From Sulfuricaulis sp040901545 (lineage in GTDB: Bacteria; Pseudomonadota; Gammaproteobacteria; Acidiferrobacterales; Sulfurifustaceae): a stretch of DNA of 64,000 nt. Both the position numbers and the translations under genes were made by a program. Positions 43,372 to 53,912 of the stretch are shown piece after piece. Within the stretch, counting starts at the first letter, position 1. Each line of letters opens with the position of its first letter. The stretch covers positions 186,001 through 250,000 of the forward strand of contig NZ_JBBDYL010000045.1 of the NCBI RefSeq assembly GCF_040901545.1, given 5' to 3'. The notes under the pieces were generated by a model that ran no database searches, was not told where the DNA came from, and worked only from the letters and a program-made list of their open reading frames with translations.

Positions 43372-44519
43372 TGCTGGCACCATTCGCGGCGCAGGATGCC
43401 AGCTCGCGCGGACGGCAATACCCGGAGCCCCCGCCCGGCAACCGCTCGGAATATCAGCGCGACCGCGACCGCATCATTCACAGCGCGGCGTTTCGCCGGC
43501 TGGAATACAAAACCCAGGTTTTCATCAACCACGAGGGCGACCTGTTCCGCACACGCCTGACACACTCGATCGAGGTAGCCCAGATCGGCCGTACCATTGC
43601 CCGGGCGCTTTCGCTCAACGAAGATCTGACCGAGGCCATCGCCCTGGCCCACGACCTCGGGCACACGCCATTCGGGCATTCCGGTCAGGACACGCTGAAC
43701 GAATGCATGCGGGACTACGGCGGGTTTGAGCATAATCTGCAATCACTGCGGGTGGTGGACGAACTTGAAGAACGCTACGCTACTTTTCCTGGCCTCAATC
43801 TGACGTTTGAAACCCGTGAAGGCGTGCTGAAGCATTGTTCGGCAAACAATGCCCGGAAGCTCGGCGAACTGGGAAAGCGTTTTTTGGAAAAAAACCAGCC
43901 CGGCCTGGAGGCCCAACTGGTCAACATCGCCGATGAGATCGCCTACAACAATCACGATGTGGACGACGGGTTGCGTTCCGGTTTGCTGAGCGTGGATCAG
44001 CTCATGGAGGTAGCCTTGTTTGCCAGACAATACCAGGAGGTGCAGCGTCGTTATCCTGACATTGCCCCGCGCCGCGCCATTTACGAAACCGTGCGTCGCA
44101 TGATCAACTTTGTGGTGACGGATCTCATCGAAAACAGCCGGAGCCTGATTGCAGCATCGGGGATCAAGCACATCGAGGATGTTCGGCGCCAGACCAAACC
44201 GTTGGTGGCGCAATGCCCGGAAGCGGGAGAAAGATCCCTCGAGCTGAAGCGTTTTCTGCGTCAGAATCTGTATGCACACGAACGGGTGTCTCGCATGATG
44301 CGCGAGGCGGTCAGGATTGTCCGCGAATTGTTTGAGACATTTATGCAAGATCCCCGGCGGATGCCGCCGCAGTATCAGGAAAAACTGCACGCGCAAGAAG
44401 CACCGCCGGCGCGGGCCCGGATCGTGGCCGACTATATCGCCGGCATGACCGATCGCTATGCCATGCGTGAATATGCACGGCTGTTTCATGATCCAGCACG
44501 GAATAACTTGAACGACTGA
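43371..44519 (+). CDS. dgt: Deoxyguanosinetriphosphate triphosphohydrolase-like HD protein
   Basis: 382-aa HD-domain enzyme that removes triphosphate from dNTPs. HD metal ligands lie in RTRLTHSIEVAQIGR and ALAHDLGHTPFGHSG, with NIADEIAYNNHDVDDG further on. The length and N-terminus (RSEYQRDRDRIIHSAAFRRL) fit the shorter bacterial dGTPase-like group rather than E. coli Dgt (~505 aa). It is the last gene of the pil-aro operon by spacing. Confidence 0.92.
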   Translation: MLAPFAAQDASSRGRQYPEPPPGNRSEYQRDRDRIIHSAAFRRLEYKTQVFINHEGDLFRTRLTHSIEVAQIGRTIARALSLNEDLTEAIALAHDLGHTPFGHSGQDTLNECMRDYGGFEHNLQSLRVVDELEERYATFPGLNLTFETREGVLKHCSANNARKLGELGKRFLEKNQPGLEAQLVNIADEIAYNNHDVDDGLRSGLLSVDQLMEVALFARQYQEVQRRYPDIAPRRAIYETVRRMINFVVTDLIENSRSLIAASGIKHIEDVRRQTKPLVAQCPEAGERSLELKRFLRQNLYAHERVSRMMREAVRIVRELFETFMQDPRRMPPQYQEKLHAQEAPPARARIVADYIAGMTDRYAMREYARLFHDPARNNLND

Positions 44520-44975
44520 AGTTAACGCCTCAGGTTACGGTACTGCTGTTTTGGCGGTACGGTAGTACAGACACCAACCGCACAAAAAGTCACACCGGGG
44601 ATCATGCCGGGGTGAGATCGCCGGGTTCGGTTAGCTGCATGCAGTTGCTTTTCAAGCACTTCCATCCAATTCAATTGCCTTAGATTTACCAACGTTCGAC
44701 TGTTCGGTGACCCAAAATTGATTTGATTCCCCTGATTTCCGCTGGGTGAAAAGCCAGATCGCCAGCCGCTTCCATTGAACCGGCCCAGACGGGCCGGTAT
44801 ACTTTTCCCCCCTTTTGCTAATGCTTTTTTGCAGATTTCCCGGGCAAAAGTATAAATTTCCCTGGTCTGGGCCGGATTTCGCTGACGGGCGCGAGAGATA
44901 AAATCGGCTGATCGGCATTTGCAGGGTGGATTGAAGTCGCGATTGACAACTACGAGGCGGAAACGGTGAATTAAA
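44520..44975. other. Leader/intergenic region upstream of gltB
   Basis: 456 bp without a supportable gene. It holds an 8-bp hairpin ACCGGCCC-AGAC-GGGCCGGT (44779-44798) and an AT-rich stretch (44840-44860) that may carry the gltB promoter. A direct-repeat-like GGTACGGTA/GGTACTG run lies at 44537-44567. No riboswitch consensus recognised. Confidence 0.45.
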
Positions 44976-47900
44976 TTGAAACAGACACATCACACACGGC
45001 AGCAAGGTCTGTATGACCCGGCTTTTGAACACGATGCCTGTGGCGTCGGTTTCGTCGTGGACATCAAGGGCCGACGTTCGCATCGCATCGTTACCCACGC
45101 AATAACCATCCTCCGAAATCTCATGCATCGCGGCGCTTGCGGCTGCGAGGAGAATACCGGTGATGGCGCCGGTATTCTGATCCAGATCCCGCATGTTTTT
45201 TTCAGCCGCGAATGCGCCAAGCTGGGTTTCACGCTTCCCGCGGCCGGTCGCTACGGAACCGGGCTGGTATTCCTGCCGCGTGACCCGGTGGCGGCAAGCC
45301 GCTGCCAGGAAAAGTTTGCGGCGGTGGTGCGCGAGGAAGGACAAGCGGTCCTTGGCTGGCGTGATGTCCCGGTCGATGACTCACTGGTGGGGCCCACAGC
45401 CCGGTCGGCAGAGCCCGCCTTCAAACAGGTTTTTATCGCTTGTGACCCGGACATCTCGGATGTTCAGACCTTCGAACGCAAGCTCTACGTCATCCGCAAG
45501 CGCATTGAGCACACTATCTTAAATTCGGACCTAGCAGAGCATTCGCAGTTTTACATCCCGAGCCTTTCCGCCCGCACGCTGATTTACAAGGGCATGCTCA
45601 CGCCGACTCAGGTGGAACCGATGTTTCCCGATCTGGCCGATCCCGCGGTGGAGTCGGCATTGGCGCTCGTGCATTCGCGATTCTCTACCAATACCTTCCC
45701 GTCCTGGCCGCTCGCACATCCCTACCGTTACATCGCCCACAACGGCGAGATCAACACATTGCGAGGAAATATCAATTGGATGCGGGCCCGCGAAGCTTTG
45801 TGCCAGTCACCGGTGTTGGGCGACGATCTAAAGAAGATTCTTCCGATAGTGATCGAGGGAGGTTCGGATTCGGCCGCCTTCGACAATGTGCTCGAGTTCC
45901 TCTTCATGGCGGGGCGTGAGTTGCCACATGCCGTGCTCATGATGATACCGGAGGCCTGGAGCGGTCACGAAATGATGGACGAGGATCGCAAGGCGTTTTA
46001 CGAGTATCACGGTTGCCTGATGGAACCGTGGGACGGTCCGGCCTCGATTGCATTCACCGACGGCGAGGTCATCGGCGCGGTGCTTGACCGCAACGGCCTG
46101 CGCCCGTCGCGCTACTACGTGACCAAGGACGGAATGGTGGTCATGGCGTCCGAAGTCGGTGTGCTCGACATTCCCCCGGAAAACGTGCTCATCAAGGAAC
46201 GCCTGCACCCCGGCCGCATATTCCTCGTGGACACGCGTGAAGGCCGCATCATTGACGATGCCGAACTCAAGCAACGCTACATCGCCATGTACCCGTACCG
46301 GGAATGGTTGCGGTCGAACCTGGTGCTGCTCGATCACCTTCCCGAACCGGCAGATGTGCCTGAGCCGGATCACGCGACCGTGCTGCAGCGGCAGCAGGTC
46401 TTCGGTTATACCCATGAGGACCTGCGCATTCTCATGACGCCCATGGCGCAAAAAGGGGAGGAGCCAGTGGGTTCCATGGGTAACGACGCCGCACTGGCGG
46501 TGCTCTCGGACAGACCGCGGGTACTCTACGACTATTTCAAGCAACTCTTCGCGCAGGTGACCAATCCGCCGCTGGATGCGATCCGCGAGGAGCTGGTCAC
46601 GCAAATCGAAACGCCGCTCGGCCCCGAAGGCAATCTGCTCGAACCGGCCCCCGAGAGTTGCCGGATGCTCAAGCTTAAGACGCCGATTCTCGGCAATGGA
46701 GAATTGGCGAAAATTCGCCATCTCGATCGCCCGGGTTTCAAGACCATTACCCTTCCCGTGCTGTTTCCGGCCGGCTCGGGAGGGGTGGGCCTGGCAAGGG
46801 CGCTAACGGAATTGTGCCGCAAGGCCAGTAAAGCCATCGACGAGGGTTACACCTTCATTATTCTTTCCGACCGGGGAATCGACCAGACTCATGTGCCGAT
46901 ACCGGCGCTCCTCGCCACCGCGGGTGTGCATCATCATCTGGTTCGCGCCGGCACCCGTGTCAAAGCGGGGCTCATCGTGGAATCCGGTGAACCGCGTGAA
47001 ACGCACCACATGGCGCTGCTGCTGGGTTACGGTGCCGGCGCCATTAATCCCTATCTCGCCTTCGAGACACTGGATGATTTGATCCGCCAGGGACAACTCG
47101 CCGGCGTGGATCATTTCGAAGCGCTCAAGAACTACATTAAGGCGCTGAACAAAGGCGTGGTCAAGGTCATTTCCAAGATGGGGATTTCCACCATTCAGTC
47201 CTACCGCGGCGCCCAGATTTTCGAGGCCATCGGTCTCGACAAGGCGTTCGTGGACAAATATTTCACCTGGACCGCTTCTCGGGTCGGCGGCATCGGCATC
47301 GATGTTGTGGCGCAGGAAGCGGGCTTGCGTCACCGCCTGGCATACCCCGAACGGCCGGTGGGTCCCGCCGAGCTCGAATGGGGCGGTCATTACCAGTGGC
47401 GCCGCGACGGCGAGTTTCACATGGTCAATCCGGATACCGTGGCGAAGCTACAGCAGGCTACGCGCGCCAACTCTTATGCGATGTTCAAAGAGTTCTCGCA
47501 TGCCTGCGACGACAAGGCGCGTCACGTGGCCACCTTGCGAGGATTGATCGAACTCAAGCTCGCCGATCGGCCTATACCTCTCGACGAGGTAGAGCCCGTG
47601 GAATCCATCATGACGCGTTTTGGGACCGGCGCGATGTCCTACGGCGCGATCAGCCAGGAAGCGCATGAGGCGCTCGCGATCGCGATGAACAAGATCGGCG
47701 GGCGCTCGAATTGCGGCGAGGGCGGAGAGGACCCGGAGCGTTATGGAACGATCAAGAACTCGCGCGTCAAGCAGGTGGCATCCGGTCGATTCGGCGTTAC
47801 GAGTCATTATTTGATCAATGCCTCGGATCTTCAGATCAAAATCGCACAAGGCGCCAAGCCCGGCGAGGGCGGCCAGTTGCCCGGACACAAGGTTTATCCG

Positions 47901-49526
47901 TGGATCGCCAAGGTGCGTTATTCCACACCCGGCGTGGGCCTCATTTCGCCACCGCCGCATCACGATATTTATTCCATCGAGGATCTGGCCCAGCTTATCC
48001 ACGATTTGAAAAACGCCAACCGGGAGGCACGCATCCACGTCAAGCTCGTCTCCGAAGTGGGTGTCGGCACGGTCGCTGCCGGTGTCGCCAAGGCGCACTC
48101 GGATGTTGTGCTGATTTCCGGCCACGATGGAGGAACAGGTGCCTCACCGCTGTCATCCATCAAGCACGCAGGGTTGCCGTGGGAACTGGGCCTGTCCGAG
48201 ACCCAACAGGTACTGGTCATGAACAAGCTGCGCGACCGGATTGTGGTGCAGGTGGACGGTCAGCTGAAGACCGGTCGCGACGTGGTGGTCGCCGCGCTGA
48301 TGGGCGCCGAGGAATACGGATTCTCCATCGCACCGCTCGTGGTGCTGGGTTGCATCATGATGCGCGTGTGCCATCTGAACACCTGCCCGGTCGGCATCGC
48401 CACCCAGGACCCGGAGCTGCGCAAGAAATTTGCCGGCGATCCCGCGCACGTCGAGAATTTTTTCCGGTTTGTGGCGCAGGAAGTACGTGAATGGATGGCG
48501 CAGCTCGGGTTTCGCAGCATGGAAGAGATGATCGGTCGCGTGGACCGCCTCAACGTCACAAAGGCGATCGATCATTGGAAGGCACGCGGCCTCGATTTTA
48601 CGCAGATTTTCTTCCAGCCGAAGGTGGGTCCGGAGGTGGCCATCCGGCGCGTGCGCGATCAGGATCACGGGCTCGACAAATCACTCGATGTGACAACCAT
48701 CCTGCCGCTGTGCCGCGAAGCGCTTGAGTCGAAAAAACCCGTGGACATTATCCTGCCCATCCGCAATGTCCACCGTACGGTCGGAACCATACTGGGCTCG
48801 GAAGTTTCCCGGCGTTTCGGATCGGAAGGATTGCCCGAGGACACGATTCGCATCCATTTCAACGGCTCCGCCGGCCAGAGCTTCGGCGCGTTCCTGCCCC
48901 ACGGGATAACGTTCACGCTCGAAGGCGATGCCAACGATTACATCGGCAAAGGCCTGTCCGGCGGGAAACTCGTCGTCTTTCCGCCGCGTCAGTCGACCTT
49001 CGTGCCGGAAGAAAACATTCTGATCGGAAACGTCGCGCTTTACGGCGCCACCGGCGGCGAAGCCTATTTCCGCGGGGTTGCCGGCGAGCGATTTGCCGTG
49101 CGCAATTCCGGCGTGTACGCCGTCGTGGAAGGCGTGGGCGATCACGGGTGCGAATACATGACCGGCGGCCGGGTGGTGGTGATCGGCTCGACGGGCCGCA
49201 ACTTTGCGGCGGGAATGTCCGGCGGCGTGGCTTACGTGCTCGATACTTCCGGAGATTTCGGACGCCACTGCAATCTGTCGATGGTGGAGATTGATCCCCT
49301 GACGTCCGGCGAAGACGTGGACCAGGTCAAGGACCTGCTCAAGCGCCACGCGCACTTCACCGGCAGCGCGGTGGCACAAAACATTCTGGCCCAGTGGAAG
49401 GCCATGCAACCGAAATTTGTGAAAGTGACGCCCAAGGACTACAAGCGGGTACTCGCCGCCATTTCCAAGGCTCGCCAAACCGGCATCCCGGAAGAGCAGG
49501 CAGTGATGGAAGCGGCGCATGGGTAA
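44976..49526 (+). CDS. gltB: Glutamate synthase (NADPH) large subunit
   Basis: 1516-aa enzyme that transfers the glutamine amide to 2-oxoglutarate, giving two glutamates. The N-terminal Ntn amidotransferase nucleophile is Cys22 in EHDACGVGF, exposed after removal of a short propeptide. A central domain, the FMN-binding synthase domain (VRYSTPGVGLISPPPHHD; ISGHDGGTGASP), the 3Fe-4S cysteines in CHLNTCPVGIAT and a C-terminal beta-helix of G-X-X-repeats (YGATGGEAYFRGVAGERFA) are in the usual order. Start is TTG at 44976. It overlaps gltD by 8 bp. Confidence 0.96.
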   Translation: MKQTHHTRQQGLYDPAFEHDACGVGFVVDIKGRRSHRIVTHAITILRNLMHRGACGCEENTGDGAGILIQIPHVFFSRECAKLGFTLPAAGRYGTGLVFLPRDPVAASRCQEKFAAVVREEGQAVLGWRDVPVDDSLVGPTARSAEPAFKQVFIACDPDISDVQTFERKLYVIRKRIEHTILNSDLAEHSQFYIPSLSARTLIYKGMLTPTQVEPMFPDLADPAVESALALVHSRFSTNTFPSWPLAHPYRYIAHNGEINTLRGNINWMRAREALCQSPVLGDDLKKILPIVIEGGSDSAAFDNVLEFLFMAGRELPHAVLMMIPEAWSGHEMMDEDRKAFYEYHGCLMEPWDGPASIAFTDGEVIGAVLDRNGLRPSRYYVTKDGMVVMASEVGVLDIPPENVLIKERLHPGRIFLVDTREGRIIDDAELKQRYIAMYPYREWLRSNLVLLDHLPEPADVPEPDHATVLQRQQVFGYTHEDLRILMTPMAQKGEEPVGSMGNDAALAVLSDRPRVLYDYFKQLFAQVTNPPLDAIREELVTQIETPLGPEGNLLEPAPESCRMLKLKTPILGNGELAKIRHLDRPGFKTITLPVLFPAGSGGVGLARALTELCRKASKAIDEGYTFIILSDRGIDQTHVPIPALLATAGVHHHLVRAGTRVKAGLIVESGEPRETHHMALLLGYGAGAINPYLAFETLDDLIRQGQLAGVDHFEALKNYIKALNKGVVKVISKMGISTIQSYRGAQIFEAIGLDKAFVDKYFTWTASRVGGIGIDVVAQEAGLRHRLAYPERPVGPAELEWGGHYQWRRDGEFHMVNPDTVAKLQQATRANSYAMFKEFSHACDDKARHVATLRGLIELKLADRPIPLDEVEPVESIMTRFGTGAMSYGAISQEAHEALAIAMNKIGGRSNCGEGGEDPERYGTIKNSRVKQVASGRFGVTSHYLINASDLQIKIAQGAKPGEGGQLPGHKVYPWIAKVRYSTPGVGLISPPPHHDIYSIEDLAQLIHDLKNANREARIHVKLVSEVGVGTVAAGVAKAHSDVVLISGHDGGTGASPLSSIKHAGLPWELGLSETQQVLVMNKLRDRIVVQVDGQLKTGRDVVVAALMGAEEYGFSIAPLVVLGCIMMRVCHLNTCPVGIATQDPELRKKFAGDPAHVENFFRFVAQEVREWMAQLGFRSMEEMIGRVDRLNVTKAIDHWKARGLDFTQIFFQPKVGPEVAIRRVRDQDHGLDKSLDVTTILPLCREALESKKPVDIILPIRNVHRTVGTILGSEVSRRFGSEGLPEDTIRIHFNGSAGQSFGAFLPHGITFTLEGDANDYIGKGLSGGKLVVFPPRQSTFVPEENILIGNVALYGATGGEAYFRGVAGERFAVRNSGVYAVVEGVGDHGCEYMTGGRVVVIGSTGRNFAAGMSGGVAYVLDTSGDFGRHCNLSMVEIDPLTSGEDVDQVKDLLKRHAHFTGSAVAQNILAQWKAMQPKFVKVTPKDYKRVLAAISKARQTGIPEEQAVMEAAHG

Positions 49527-50964
49527 GATTACCGGTTTTATCGAATTCCACCGTGCCAAACAGCCCTACCGACCCGTTGCCGAACGCATACGGGATTGGC
49601 GTCAGGTCATGCTTCCTTACTCCGAGGCGGAACTCAAGACCCAAGGGGCGCGTTGCATGGATTGCGGCATACCTTTCTGTCAACAAGGTTGCCCGCTCGG
49701 AAACATTATTCCCGATTGGAACGATCTGGTTTACCGCGGCCAATGGCAGGAGGCCATCAATCGTCTGCATGCGACCAACAATTTCCCGGATTTCACCGGC
49801 ACGCTTTGCCCGGCACCGTGCGAGGGATCGTGCGTGCTCGATATCATCGATGATCCGGTCACGATCAAGGCCATCGAGTTGGCCATCAACGATCATGCCT
49901 TCGAACAAAACTGGGTCAGGCCGCTCCCGCCGAAAGTGCTCACCGGGAAAAAAATCGCGATCGTGGGTTCCGGTCCCGCGGGTCTCGCGGCCGCACAGCA
50001 GCTGCGCCGCGCGGGTCACGAGGTTGTCGTGCTGGAACGCGATGACCGGATCGGCGGCTTGCTGCGTTACGGCATCCCGGAATTCAAGATGGAGAAGCAC
50101 GTGCTTGACCGCCGGCTGGATCAGCTCCGGGCCGAGGGGGTGACGTTCCGTACCCATGCCCATGTCGGCGTAAATGTGTCCACGGAAGAACTAAAAAAGG
50201 ATTTCGACGCGATTTTGCTCGCTGGCGGCGCCTGCGCCCCACGTGATTTGCCGGTTCCGGGGCGCGAGTTGTCCGGCGTGCACTTTGCCATGGAGTATCT
50301 GACCCAGCAGAACCACCGATGCGAGGGCGATACGATACCCGCTGATCACGCAATCACCGCCAAGGGCAAGCATGTGGTGATAATCGGCGGCGGCGACACC
50401 GGCGCTGATTGTCTGGGGACGGTGCACCGTCAGGGCGCGGTTTCGGTGCATCAGCTGGAAATCATGCCGCTGCCGCCGGCACACCGCGCACCGAATAATC
50501 CCTGGCCTGAATATCCGCATATTTACCGGGTCTCGGCGGCGCACGAGGAAGGCGGCGTTCGGGTCTACTCCGTCTCGACAAAACGGTTTACGGGCGATGA
50601 CCAAGGCCGACTGCAAGGGCTTGAACTGGTGAAGCTGGAGCCGGTTCGCGCAGGCGGTCGCCTGTCCTTCAAGGAAATCCCGGGCAGTCAGTTCACGCTC
50701 CCCTGCGAGCTGGCCCTGTTAGCCATGGGTTTTGTCGGTCCGGAACAACCCGGGATGCTGCAGCAACTCGGTGTGAAAATCACCGAACGCGGCAACGTGT
50801 GGCGCGACGCGAACTGGATGACGAACGTGCCCGGGGTATTTACCGCCGGGGACATGCAGCGCGGTCAATCGCTGATTGTCTGGGCCATTGCCGAGGCGCG
50901 CTCGGCGGCGCGCGGGATTGACAAGTTTCTGACGGGCACCTCTGATTTACCGGCGCCGCTCTAA
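49519..50964 (+). CDS. gltD: Glutamate synthase small subunit
   Basis: 481-aa NADPH-oxidising subunit that feeds electrons to GltB. N-terminal 4Fe-4S cysteines are in CMDCGIPFCQQGCPLGN and LCPAPCEGSC. The FAD site is GSGPAGLAAAQQL, the NADPH site GGGDTGADC, and the second FAD element is FTAGDMQRGQSLIVWAI. ATG at 49519 overlaps the gltB end. Confidence 0.96.
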   Translation: MGKITGFIEFHRAKQPYRPVAERIRDWRQVMLPYSEAELKTQGARCMDCGIPFCQQGCPLGNIIPDWNDLVYRGQWQEAINRLHATNNFPDFTGTLCPAPCEGSCVLDIIDDPVTIKAIELAINDHAFEQNWVRPLPPKVLTGKKIAIVGSGPAGLAAAQQLRRAGHEVVVLERDDRIGGLLRYGIPEFKMEKHVLDRRLDQLRAEGVTFRTHAHVGVNVSTEELKKDFDAILLAGGACAPRDLPVPGRELSGVHFAMEYLTQQNHRCEGDTIPADHAITAKGKHVVIIGGGDTGADCLGTVHRQGAVSVHQLEIMPLPPAHRAPNNPWPEYPHIYRVSAAHEEGGVRVYSVSTKRFTGDDQGRLQGLELVKLEPVRAGGRLSFKEIPGSQFTLPCELALLAMGFVGPEQPGMLQQLGVKITERGNVWRDANWMTNVPGVFTAGDMQRGQSLIVWAIAEARSAARGIDKFLTGTSDLPAPL

Positions 50965-51049
50965 AGCCAAAACGGTCCATGGCAACGAGCTTGCAGGCAC
51001 CCTGCATGCGCATCAAGTTCCGTAATCAGAATTTCACGCCGGGCATAGC

Positions 51050-52117
51050 ATGGTTGAAATAAAGAACGACAGATTACTCCGGGCATTGCTCCGGCAGCCC
51101 GTGGACGTCACGCCGGTATGGATCATGCGCCAGGCCGGACGCTATCTCCCGGAGTATCGCGCGGTACGGGAGCAGGCCGGCGATTTTAAAACACTCTGCA
51201 CCACACCGGAACTGGCCTGCGAGGTGACACTGCAACCGTTGCGGCGTTTCCGATTGGACGCCGCAATCCTGTTCTCCGACATTCTCACCATCCCCGATGC
51301 CATGGGGCTCGGACTCTATTTCACCGAAGGTGAAGGCCCGCAATTCAAGTATCCCGTGCGGACGGCCCAGGACGTGGAGCAGCTGTTCGTTCCGGATCCT
51401 GAAAGGGAGTTGCGTTACGTGATGGAGGCGGTACGGTTGATCCGGCGCGAATTGAACGGCGAGGTGCCGCTGATAGGATTTGCCGGCAGTCCGTGGACGC
51501 TCGCGACATACATGGTCGAGGGCGGGGGCAGCAAGGAATTCAGCCGGGTCAAGCGCTTGATGTTCGACCAGCCTCCGCTCATGCACCGAATGCTCGATAC
51601 CCTTGCGCGCGCGGTGACGGCATATCTCAATGCGCAAGTCGCGGCCGGGGCGCAGGTGTTGATGTTGTTCGATACCTGGGGCGGCGTGCTTTCACCCCGG
51701 GATTATCGCGAATTTTCGCTGCGCTACATGGAACAAATCATCCGTCATCTCACGCGTGAGCGGGAGGGCCGCCGCGTGCCAGTGATACTGTTCACGAAAA
51801 ACGGCGGTCAGTGGCTGGAGGTCATGGCGGAGTCCGGCGCCGAGGCGCTGGGAATCGATTGGACCACATCGTTGCACGATGCCCGCGTGCGCGTGGGGTC
51901 GCGGGTGGCGCTGCAGGGAAACATGGATCCGTCGTTGTTGTACGCATCACCGGAACGCATTCGCCGCGAAGTGGCAACCATTCTCGCGAGTTTTGGCCAT
52001 GGCTTGGGTCACGTTTTCAACCTGGGGCATGGCATCCAGCAACACGTGGATCCGGATCAGGTCACGGTCCTCGTCGAGGCGGTTCACGAGCTGAGCCGTG
52101 GCTATCACTCGGCGTAA
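51050..52117 (+). CDS. hemE: Uroporphyrinogen decarboxylase
   Basis: 355-aa haem-pathway enzyme that converts uroporphyrinogen III to coproporphyrinogen III. The first signature PVWIMRQAGRYLPEYRAVRE contains the substrate-carboxylate arginines; ILFSDILTIPDAMG carries the catalytic Asp; GFAGSPWTLATYMVEG and HVFNLGHGIQ are also present. It follows gltD by 85 bp. Confidence 0.96.
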   Translation: MVEIKNDRLLRALLRQPVDVTPVWIMRQAGRYLPEYRAVREQAGDFKTLCTTPELACEVTLQPLRRFRLDAAILFSDILTIPDAMGLGLYFTEGEGPQFKYPVRTAQDVEQLFVPDPERELRYVMEAVRLIRRELNGEVPLIGFAGSPWTLATYMVEGGGSKEFSRVKRLMFDQPPLMHRMLDTLARAVTAYLNAQVAAGAQVLMLFDTWGGVLSPRDYREFSLRYMEQIIRHLTREREGRRVPVILFTKNGGQWLEVMAESGAEALGIDWTTSLHDARVRVGSRVALQGNMDPSLLYASPERIRREVATILASFGHGLGHVFNLGHGIQQHVDPDQVTVLVEAVHELSRGYHSA

Positions 52118-52466
52118 TGGACGGACGTGGAAACCTGTTTCGCAGGAAAAGCTGAGTTTAAGTCGCTACGTTCAGACTTACGCATGCCGCGATCACCGGC
52201 ATTTGACCGGCACTACGCTTAAGACAGGTTCTTTAATATCGTCGATAAGTCCTTGAAGCGCGTGGATTGATCCGACATGGAAAACAGATGCGTTGTTATT
52301 TGGAATATGCCCGAGTAGATTCTCATCTCAGCTGCTGAAAACGGACTTCAGACTTTAAAATAATTTCAGTTTCTGCGGCCATTCCACAGGGATTCGTTGT
52401 CTGTGTCGCGCATGAGTCGACAGCGTATTTTACCATATGCTGTCGCCGGGACAGGAGGTGGGGACT
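52118..52466. other. Intergenic region between hemE and the first GGDEF gene
   Basis: About 350 bp without a gene. It contains several short inverted repeats (e.g. AAGTC...GACTT at ~52158-52180, AAACCTGTTT with AAGACAGGTT). No GEMM c-di-GMP riboswitch pattern was found. Confidence 0.4.
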
Positions 52467-53810
52467 GTGGTGCAGAACGAATCGGAAGCGGATCGGGCGT
52501 CGGCATCGAAAAAAATGCTCGCTCTCCTCGAAGGGCTGAAACGGACATCCGTCGGTACCGTCATTTACGATCAGATTGCGCGCCTCGTGGAAGAACAGGA
52601 GAGCGTGCAGGCCAAACTCGACCACACCTACGCCTCATTGCTCCATCTGTTGCTGGATGCCTACGCCCGGGATCCCACCGCTGATCACATCACCCGGATC
52701 AACGCGCGCCTGATCCAGTTGCGACGGTCTTCCGCTGTCCCGGCGGGGGATTCGCCCGGAACTGTCGATGACCGAATTCACAAGGCGGCCTCGGTGGTTA
52801 CCTCCTCCGCGGGGGGCGCGGTACCTGAAAAGCCCGTTCCGAATTCTGCCGGAAAACGCACAACCACGGCGCCGGTGGAAAATGCCGGGACAACGGCCAA
52901 GACTGTAAAGAACGCTGAAGTGCAAGCGGATCGGCGCGTGAACACGGCTTATCGTTTGCACCTTGACCGCCAGCGAAATGAGATAGACAAGCTCCAGAAA
53001 ACCCTGGCAAAAAGTGTAACCGAGGCCATCACCCAGAACCGCGAATTCGGAGCTTTGCTGCAAATCGAGCTGCGGGCATTGCAGCAGGCCGAGAGCGACA
53101 ACGAGATCGCGCATATGCGCGAGATTCTGATCGGAGGCCTGGAGGAACTGATCAACGGGCAGAATTCGCTCGAGACCAAGCTCCATCGCACGGAAAGCTA
53201 TTTAAAGCTCATCAAGGACGACAGCGAACAACTGCACAACGAGCTGAACAAGGTTCGATTGCTTTCGCTCACCGATGATTTCACCGGACTGCCGAACCGG
53301 CGCGCGTTCATGCGGCGGCTCCAGGATGAGATCAGCCGCGCCCAGCGTTACGGCTTGTCACTCGCGCTCGCGATGATTGATCTGGATGAATTCAAGGCGA
53401 TCAATGATATCCATGGCCATGCGGCGGGCGACCTGATCCTCCAGTGTTATGCCACCGAAGTCCTGACCGTGCTGCGTCATCATGACATGGTCGCGCGCTA
53501 TGGCGGCGAGGAGTTTGCGGTGTTGCTGCCCAATACCAAGGAGGAGGGCGCAATTGCCGCGATAAACAAGGTCAAGAATCGCGCCCGGGCGACGAATTGC
53601 GAGTATCAGGGAAATATCCTTCCGCTGCCTACTTTTTCCACCGGCATCGCCTTGTACGTACCCGGCGAAAGCGGCACCGACCTGATCGACCGTACCGACC
53701 GCGCCTTGTACCGCGCCAAGCGTCTCGGCCGCAACCGGACCGAACTGGAACTGACCATCTCCCCCCCACCCGGCCCGCCGGAAGGTCTTTCACAGGATAA
53801 CGGGGCATAA
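52467..53810 (+). CDS. GGDEF diguanylate cyclase with novel N-terminal domain (paralogue 1)
   Basis: 447-aa soluble protein. The N-terminal ~80 residues form a helical domain (LEGLKRTSVGTVIYDQIARL; ARLIQLRRS) shared with the next gene, followed by a low-complexity linker, a coiled coil (~145-250) and a C-terminal GGDEF domain with DFTGLPNRRAF, MIDLDEFKAINDIHGHAAGD and the active-site loop RYGGEEFAVLLP. All catalytic residues are present, so it should make c-di-GMP. No inhibitory RxxD is seen at the usual place before the loop. GTG at 52467 is preferred for its AGGAGG 8 bp upstream; ATG 52437 is also possible. Confidence 0.88.
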   Translation: MVQNESEADRASASKKMLALLEGLKRTSVGTVIYDQIARLVEEQESVQAKLDHTYASLLHLLLDAYARDPTADHITRINARLIQLRRSSAVPAGDSPGTVDDRIHKAASVVTSSAGGAVPEKPVPNSAGKRTTTAPVENAGTTAKTVKNAEVQADRRVNTAYRLHLDRQRNEIDKLQKTLAKSVTEAITQNREFGALLQIELRALQQAESDNEIAHMREILIGGLEELINGQNSLETKLHRTESYLKLIKDDSEQLHNELNKVRLLSLTDDFTGLPNRRAFMRRLQDEISRAQRYGLSLALAMIDLDEFKAINDIHGHAAGDLILQCYATEVLTVLRHHDMVARYGGEEFAVLLPNTKEEGAIAAINKVKNRARATNCEYQGNILPLPTFSTGIALYVPGESGTDLIDRTDRALYRAKRLGRNRTELELTISPPPGPPEGLSQDNGA

Positions 53811-53912
53811 AAAACCCCTTTCCGGTGGTTTGCAGGTTGTGGTCCGAGGGTCCGGAGTCTAATCTCCTTAGGTAAGTGCAGATTACTCTGCAGCTGCAAT
53901 CAGGAGACCGGC

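Noticed and set aside
44868..44882. TGGGCCGGATTTCGC upstream of gltB, with GG and GC at sigma54 spacing
   Set aside because: The CAC and TT parts of the consensus are missing and no NtrC-like site was seen upstream; likely chance in GC-rich DNA.
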